Of a DNA stretch of 64,000 nt, positions 60,239-64,000 are shown piece after piece. The DNA is from CAYWOS01 sp964459985 (GTDB lineage Bacteria > Bacillota > Clostridia > Christensenellales > Aristaeellaceae). The stretch covers positions 1 through 64,000 of the forward strand of contig CAYWOS010000005.1 in the NCBI GenBank assembly GCA_964459985.1, in the 5' to 3' direction. Position numbers and translations under genes: made by a program. Numbering within the stretch: position 1 is the stretch's first letter; every line of letters starts with the position of its first letter. The notes below the pieces were generated by a model that was not told the DNA's origin, did no database searches, and was given only the letters and a program-made list of their open reading frames with translations.

Positions 60239-61337
60239 AAAGCTGCGCGCCGCCGCGCCCGTCCGTCCGGCCGCCGTCAAGCCGCCGCCCGAGGACTGCA
60301 TGGTCCGTGAGCAGCTGTATCCCCTGTCCGATTTCTCGCTGCCCGACATACTGCCGGGCGCGGCGCTCGCGCTGGCGGCCGGCGGCGAGTACGCGGATAT
60401 CCCGCGCGGGGAGCTTTTGTTCCTCGATACCGAAACGACGGGCTTGTCGGGCGGCGCGGGCACGGTGGCGTTTCTTGTGGGCGTGTCGCGCTTTACGCCG
60501 GAAGGGCTGCTCGTCCGGCAATACCTCATGCGCGACTATGACGAGGAAGCGCTGATGCTGCGCCGCGTGATCGACGATCTCAACCGCTGCGCGCTGCTCG
60601 TCACCTTCAACGGGCTTTCGTTCGATATGCCTTTGATCGAGTCTCGGCTGACCATGCAGCGCCTGCGCGGGGAATTCCGCGCGCCGAGGCATATCGATCT
60701 GATGCACATTTCGCGGCGCGTGTGGAAATTGCGGCTCAAGAGCTGCAGCCTGCAAAACCTCGAACGGGAAATCCTTGGCCTCGCGCGCGAGGACGATCTG
60801 CCGGGCGCGCTCATCCCCGAAAGGTATTTCTGCTACCTCAAATCGCGCGACATGCGCCTGCTCGAGGATATTCTCGAGCATAATGGGCAGGATGTCGTTT
60901 CGATGGCGCATCTGCTCGCCCGCGCGCTGGAGATGCATCTGACGCCGCTCGCCTGCGCGCAGTCGGAGGATGTGTACAGCGTCGGCCGCGTGTACGAGCG
61001 GCGCGGGCGCGACGACGAGGCGCGCGCGTGCTATCGCGCCGCCGACAAGGGCGCGGTATCGGCGCTCGCGCGGTACCGGCTCGCCGAAAGCTACCGAAAA
61101 GCAGGAGATTGGACGAACGCCCGAGAAGTATTGGAAAGAATGGCGCGATCGCAGCAGGGCGGCGTCGAGACCTATGTCGCGCTCGCCAAGGTGTACGAGC
61201 ACCGCCTGCGCGATTACGCGGCGGCGATGAACTGCACGCGGCGCGCCATGATCCTCGCCGTCGAGCACGGCGGCGATTTGAAGGCGCTGCAAAAAAGATA
61301 CGAGCGCCTGACAGAAAAGGCGGGGAGGACGCGGTAA
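60222..61337 (+). CDS. YprB-like RNase-H-fold exonuclease with TPR tail
   Basis: The 371-residue protein has a DEDD-type nuclease domain: LFLDTETTGLSGGAGTVAFL (about 63-82), VTFNGLSFDMPLIESR (about 126) and NGQDVVSMAHLLARALEMHL, followed by two or three TPR-like helical pairs (about 265-350). B. subtilis YprB has the same nuclease part. It probably degrades nucleic acid, but the physiological substrate is unknown. ATG 60222, with GGGGAGTGGG, overlaps the VanY copy 3 stop; the next TPR gene starts 1 bp after its stop. Confidence 0.85.
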   Translation: MPSLREKLRAAAPVRPAAVKPPPEDCMVREQLYPLSDFSLPDILPGAALALAAGGEYADIPRGELLFLDTETTGLSGGAGTVAFLVGVSRFTPEGLLVRQYLMRDYDEEALMLRRVIDDLNRCALLVTFNGLSFDMPLIESRLTMQRLRGEFRAPRHIDLMHISRRVWKLRLKSCSLQNLEREILGLAREDDLPGALIPERYFCYLKSRDMRLLEDILEHNGQDVVSMAHLLARALEMHLTPLACAQSEDVYSVGRVYERRGRDDEARACYRAADKGAVSALARYRLAESYRKAGDWTNAREVLERMARSQQGGVETYVALAKVYEHRLRDYAAAMNCTRRAMILAVEHGGDLKALQKRYERLTEKAGRTR

Positions 61338-61338
61338 C

Positions 61339-62043
61339 ATGGGTTTCATGGACACGATCAGGGTCAGGGGAGCGCTTGCCAAGCATCAAAAGGGCGATAT
61401 CGCCGGCGCGGTCGGCGATTATGAAAAGCTGTACGCCGATCAGGTGTATCAGGCGGCGTATCTGCTGCCCTACAGCGTGGTGCTTCTGCGCGAGGGCGGC
61501 GAGGAAAATTATCTCAAGGTCAAGGAAATCCTCAAGCGCGCCGAGAAAGCGCCCGACCTGACGGCCGACCGCAAGCAGCAGCTGTTTGCCAATTACGCGG
61601 CGGCGCAGTACAGACTGGGCGAGATAGACAAGGCGATCAACCTGCTCGAGGCGGCGCACCGCAAAGCGCCGTGCGGGCTGATCTATCAGACGCTCGGCTA
61701 TCTCTACATCGAATCGGGCGACCGCGACAAGGCGCTTTCCTATAACCTCGAAGCGCTCGATTACGACGACGAGGACTCGATCGTGCTGGACAACCTCGCG
61801 CAGACGTACTACCGCCTGATGGACGACCGGGACAAGGCGAAGGAGTATTTCGACAAAGCGATCGAGATCAAGGACAGCCAGATCGACACGTTGTATTTCC
61901 TCTCGCGGTATGATCTTGAAAAGGGCGATCGCAAGGCGGCGGTCGAAAAGCTCGAAAAGGCGGCCGAGGGGCGCTTCTCGCCGCTCAATTACGCGAGCAG
62001 GGACGTCGTCGAAAAGGAACTCGCGCGGCTCAAGGCTGAATAA
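61339..62043 (+). CDS. TPR-repeat protein
   Basis: The 234-residue cytosolic protein consists mainly of about five TPR motifs (around LAKHQKGDIAGAVGDYEKLY, YAAAQYRLGEIDKAINLLEA, LGYLYIESGDRDKALSYNLE, LAQTYYRLMDDRDKAKEYFD, LSRYDLEKGDRKAAVEKLEK). TPRs mediate protein interaction. It is 1 bp from the YprB-like gene and so likely works with it. A GGGAGGACGCGGTAAC region precedes its start. Confidence 0.85.
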   Translation: MGFMDTIRVRGALAKHQKGDIAGAVGDYEKLYADQVYQAAYLLPYSVVLLREGGEENYLKVKEILKRAEKAPDLTADRKQQLFANYAAAQYRLGEIDKAINLLEAAHRKAPCGLIYQTLGYLYIESGDRDKALSYNLEALDYDDEDSIVLDNLAQTYYRLMDDRDKAKEYFDKAIEIKDSQIDTLYFLSRYDLEKGDRKAAVEKLEKAAEGRFSPLNYASRDVVEKELARLKAE

Positions 62044-62050
62044 ATCAACC

Positions 62051-62100
62051 AAAACGAGTCATGCTATTCCCGAAAAGGGGATGAAGGCATGGCTCGTTTT
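62051..62100 (+). terminator. Terminator-like stem overlapping the start of the next gene
   Basis: AAAACGAGTCATGC (62051-62064) pairs with GCATGGCTCGTTTT (62087-62100; one T-G wobble), and T residues continue after the stem. The right arm contains the ATG of the DacF-like gene (62089) and the loop holds its AAAAGGGG/GAAGG ribosome binding site. Confidence 0.75.
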
Positions 62101-63234
62101 TTATGCGTTTTTCTGGCGGCGGCGCTCATGACCGGCTCGGTGCTCGCCGAACCGCTCGAAACGGGGACGCCCGTCACGCTGACCGCGCCCGCCGCCGTGC
62201 TGGCCGAGCGCGACGGCACCGTGATTTTTGAAAAGAACGGCGATTCGCGGCGGCCCGTCGCGTCAATCACCAAGCTGATGACGATCCTGCTCGTGCTGGA
62301 GAAATTGGAGGCCGGCGATATCGCGATGACCGACCGCGTGACGGCGTCGATGAACGCGGCGGCGACCTCGGGCTCCGAGGTGTTTCTGGACGCGCATAAT
62401 CAGTACGCCGTCGAGGATCTTTTGCGCTCGACCATCATTTCGAGCGGCAACGACAGCGCCGTGGCGCTCGCCGAGTATATCGGCGGCACCGAGGAGGGCT
62501 TCGTCAGGCTGATGAACGCGCGCGCGGCGGAAATGGGGCTGGAAAACACGCAGTACAAAAACTGCACCGGCCTGCCCGCCGAGGGGCAGTATACCACGGC
62601 GCTGGACGTGGCGAAACTGTCCTGCGCCGTCGCGGCGCACGAAACGTACTTCAAGTATTCCTCCGTCTGGATGGGCGAATTGACGCACCCGAGCGGGCGC
62701 GTGACTGAACTGACGAACACCAACCGCCTCGTCAGGTTTTACGGCGGCTGCGACGGCTTAAAAACCGGCTCGACCAACGAGGCGAAATACTGCGTGAGCG
62801 CGACCGCCGAGCGCGACGGCATGCGCCTGATCGCCGTGGTGCTGGGCGTGCCGAACAGCCAGACGCGCTTTGACGAGGCGCGCGCCATGCTCGATTACGG
62901 CTTTGCCTCTTATTCGCGCAAAACGGTGGCGAAGGAAGGCGATCTGATCGGCAGGCAGGTGCGCGTGACGCTGGGCGGCGAGGATCGGGTCGACGTCGCG
63001 CTGGGCGGCAGCGTGTCGATGTTGCTCAAATCGGGGCAGGGCAAAAATGTGTCGCTCGACGCGACGCTGCCCGAATCGGTGTCCGCGCCCGTCTCAAAGG
63101 GCGATCTGCTGGGCGAGGTGCGCGTGCTGCTGGACGGAAAAATCGTCGCCGCCGTGCCCGCCGTCGCCGCCAAGGACGTGCGCCTGCCCGGCTTCCTCGA
63201 GGGTTTCGTGCGGATTTTGCAGGGCTGGCGGTAA
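62089..63234 (+). CDS. DacF-like D-alanyl-D-alanine carboxypeptidase
   Basis: The 381-residue penicillin-binding DD-carboxypeptidase has a signal peptide (MARFLCVFLAAALMTGSVLA), the SxxK motif in PVASITKLMTI (about 63), SSGNDSAVALAE (SxN), and GLKTGSTNEAKYC (KTG), and a C-terminal PBP5-type domain ending in an amphipathic membrane-binding helix (GFLEGFVRILQGWR). It trims pentapeptides. Its start lies inside the terminator-like stem, so translation initiation may require opening of that stem. Confidence 0.93.
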   Translation: MARFLCVFLAAALMTGSVLAEPLETGTPVTLTAPAAVLAERDGTVIFEKNGDSRRPVASITKLMTILLVLEKLEAGDIAMTDRVTASMNAAATSGSEVFLDAHNQYAVEDLLRSTIISSGNDSAVALAEYIGGTEEGFVRLMNARAAEMGLENTQYKNCTGLPAEGQYTTALDVAKLSCAVAAHETYFKYSSVWMGELTHPSGRVTELTNTNRLVRFYGGCDGLKTGSTNEAKYCVSATAERDGMRLIAVVLGVPNSQTRFDEARAMLDYGFASYSRKTVAKEGDLIGRQVRVTLGGEDRVDVALGGSVSMLLKSGQGKNVSLDATLPESVSAPVSKGDLLGEVRVLLDGKIVAAVPAVAAKDVRLPGFLEGFVRILQGWR

Positions 63235-63279
63235 TCCGGCATCCTTTTCTCTCAAACGGGATTGGACGGGAACGCGCGG

Positions 63280-63317
63280 GCGGGGATTTTGACGCGAAAT
63301 CCCCGCTTCGCGTTTTT
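63280..63317 (+). terminator. Rho-independent terminator after the DacF-like gene
   Basis: GCGGGGATTT (63280-63289) pairs with AAATCCCCGC (63297-63306), followed by TTCGCGTTTTT. Confidence 0.87.
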
Positions 63318-63372
63318 GGGTGCGCCGGCATCCTGTCGTCAAATTCCCGTTTCTTGGTTTTCTAACAGTCTG

Positions 63373-63406
63373 CGGGCAATCGCTCAAAAGCGGTTGCCCG
63401 TAACTT
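63373..63406 (+). terminator. Second stem-loop upstream of the ECF gene
   Basis: CGGGCAATCGCT (63373-63384), loop CAAA, AGCGGTTGCCCG (63389-63400; one G-T pair) followed by TAACTTTT. It immediately precedes the -35 box of the next gene. Confidence 0.75.
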
Positions 63407-63435
63407 TTGACATTCGGACGGCGTTTTGCTATAAT
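63407..63435 (+). promoter_or_regulatory. Promoter of the ECF S-component gene
   Basis: TTGACA (63407-63412), 17-base spacer, TATAAT (63430-63435): both boxes perfect. Confidence 0.9.
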
Positions 63436-63439
63436 GTGC

Positions 63440-63480
63440 CGTCGGCGTTGCCGGTACTCTCGCAGACCGGACGGCCGACG
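63440..63480 (+). promoter_or_regulatory. Leader hairpin of the ECF S-component gene
   Basis: CGTCGGC (63440-63446) pairs with GCCGACG (63474-63480), enclosing CCGGT (63451-63455) and ACCGG (63466-63470). The leader is about 90 nt. It matches no riboswitch I recognise; a regulatory role is possible. Confidence 0.5.
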
Positions 63481-63530
63481 CATTCCATATCAAATCGTCG
63501 GGCATCCTCGCGAGTCCGAACGGAGGGAAC

Positions 63531-64000
63531 ATGAAAAAAGAAGACACCCGTCGCCTGACCCTGACCGCGTTGTTTGTGGCGCTCGTTTTCCTGCTCGGGC
63601 TGACGCCCGTGGGCCTGATCCCGCTCGGCTTCATCAACCTGACCACGCTTTGCATTCCCGTCGTGATCGGCGCGATGATGATGGGGCTGAAAAGCGGACT
63701 GCTGTTCGGCTTCTTTTTCGGGCTGGTGAGCCTGATGAGCGCGCTGGGCTTGTCGATGATGGCGCCCTCGTGGATCGGCGCGTCGCTGCTGGGCGCGAAC
63801 GTTCTGTATCTGATCGCGGCGTGCTTTATCCCGCGCCTGACCGTGCCCGTGACGACGTTTTTCGTGCACCGCGCGCTCAAAAACCGCTTCCCGCATATCG
63901 CGCCGGCGGCGGCCGCCGCCGCGGGCTCGCTGACCAACACGGTCTTGTATCTCGGGCTGGTGTACGTGTTCTTCAGCATGGCGGGGCTGGAGCTCAACAA
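63531..64000 (+). CDS. ECF transporter substrate-binding (S) component, 3' end outside window
   Basis: The 156 visible residues start MKKEDTRRLTLTALFVALVF and continue with five hydrophobic spans: LLGLTPVGLIPLGFINLTTL and MMMGLKSGLLFGFFFGLVSL are typical of S components of energy-coupling-factor vitamin transporters in Clostridia (PanT/FolT-like group). The vitamin cannot be told from this part. CGGAGGGAAC precedes the ATG. The reading frame is open at the window edge. Confidence 0.82.
   Translation, partial: MKKEDTRRLTLTALFVALVFLLGLTPVGLIPLGFINLTTLCIPVVIGAMMMGLKSGLLFGFFFGLVSLMSALGLSMMAPSWIGASLLGANVLYLIAACFIPRLTVPVTTFFVHRALKNRFPHIAPAAAAAAGSLTNTVLYLGLVYVFFSMAGLELN

Noticed and set aside
63436..63530. 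Vitamin riboswitch before the ECF gene
   Set aside because: The leader forms one hairpin but shows none of the conserved cores I know for TPP, FMN, folate, cobalamin or preQ1 elements.

Overview
This 64 kb window is GC-rich bacterial chromosome with almost complete coding density. The gene content points to a Gram-positive anaerobe of the class Clostridia: a tuf-rpmG-secE-nusG-rplK-rplA block, an Rrf2-NifS-NifU iron-sulfur operon, VanY-type and DacF-type carboxypeptidases, a lipoprotein foldase, GerMN, CotH and YprB-like proteins, and an ECF transporter subunit. High GC suggests a Christensenellales-like or related uncultured lineage, but that is inference. A 100-N gap flanked by an identical 55-bp overlap shows the source is a draft, probably metagenomic, scaffold.

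Layout. 1-2541: end of tuf, then rpmG, secE, nusG, rplK, rplA, closed by a terminator with no rplJ-rplL behind it. 2678-2903: first copy of a hairpin-rich 226-bp repeat with 11-bp terminal inverted repeats. 2971-7488 (minus strand): a membrane-anchored alpha/beta hydrolase, a MarR regulator and a secreted WG-repeat protein, with a 114-bp tandem repeat behind the regulator. 7886-13044: an operon for the oxidative route to 2-oxoglutarate (Re-type citrate synthase candidate, GntR/FCD regulator, aconitase, isocitrate dehydrogenase). 13144-16645: a pair of ABC exporter half-transporters. 16979-30004: one long arginine operon, argG-argH-argC-argJ-argB-argD-argF-carA-carB, behind an ARG box; its last gene is a continuous carB-dapF fusion. 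The citrate branch supplies 2-oxoglutarate and hence glutamate, which the arginine operon consumes, so 7.9-30 kb works as one nitrogen-assimilation neighbourhood.

30005-35968: an MMPL/RND permease with a secreted partner and divergent TetR regulator, an amidohydrolase and a sugar-kinase-like phosphotransferase. 36136-44299: envelope genes (zinc-ribbon/peptidoglycan-binding protein, class A PBP, PrsA/SurA-like foldase lipoprotein, GerMN protein), the second copy of the structured repeat (inverted, again between two copies of a locus-specific hairpin), and gap. 44488-51189: a run of small cytosolic enzymes (DUF5131, an unknown protein, three GNAT acetyltransferases, two aminoglycoside-phosphotransferase-fold kinases, a TrmO-like methyltransferase, a short QueG-like Fe-S protein). 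51197-53821: a secreted CotH-kinase-like protein and a small secreted protein. 54031-57826: iscR-nifS-nifU-hflX, where HflX carries an N-terminal domain with complete JAMM metal-binding spacing. 57868-63234: three tandem VanY-like peptidases, a YprB-like nuclease with TPRs, a TPR protein and a DacF-like carboxypeptidase whose start codon lies in a terminator-like stem. The window ends inside an ECF transporter S-component gene.

The strongest items for follow-up are the CarB-DapF fusion, the structured repeat that sits between duplicated hairpins, and the JAMM-like domain on HflX. I saw no tRNA, rRNA, CRISPR array, integrase or transposase.
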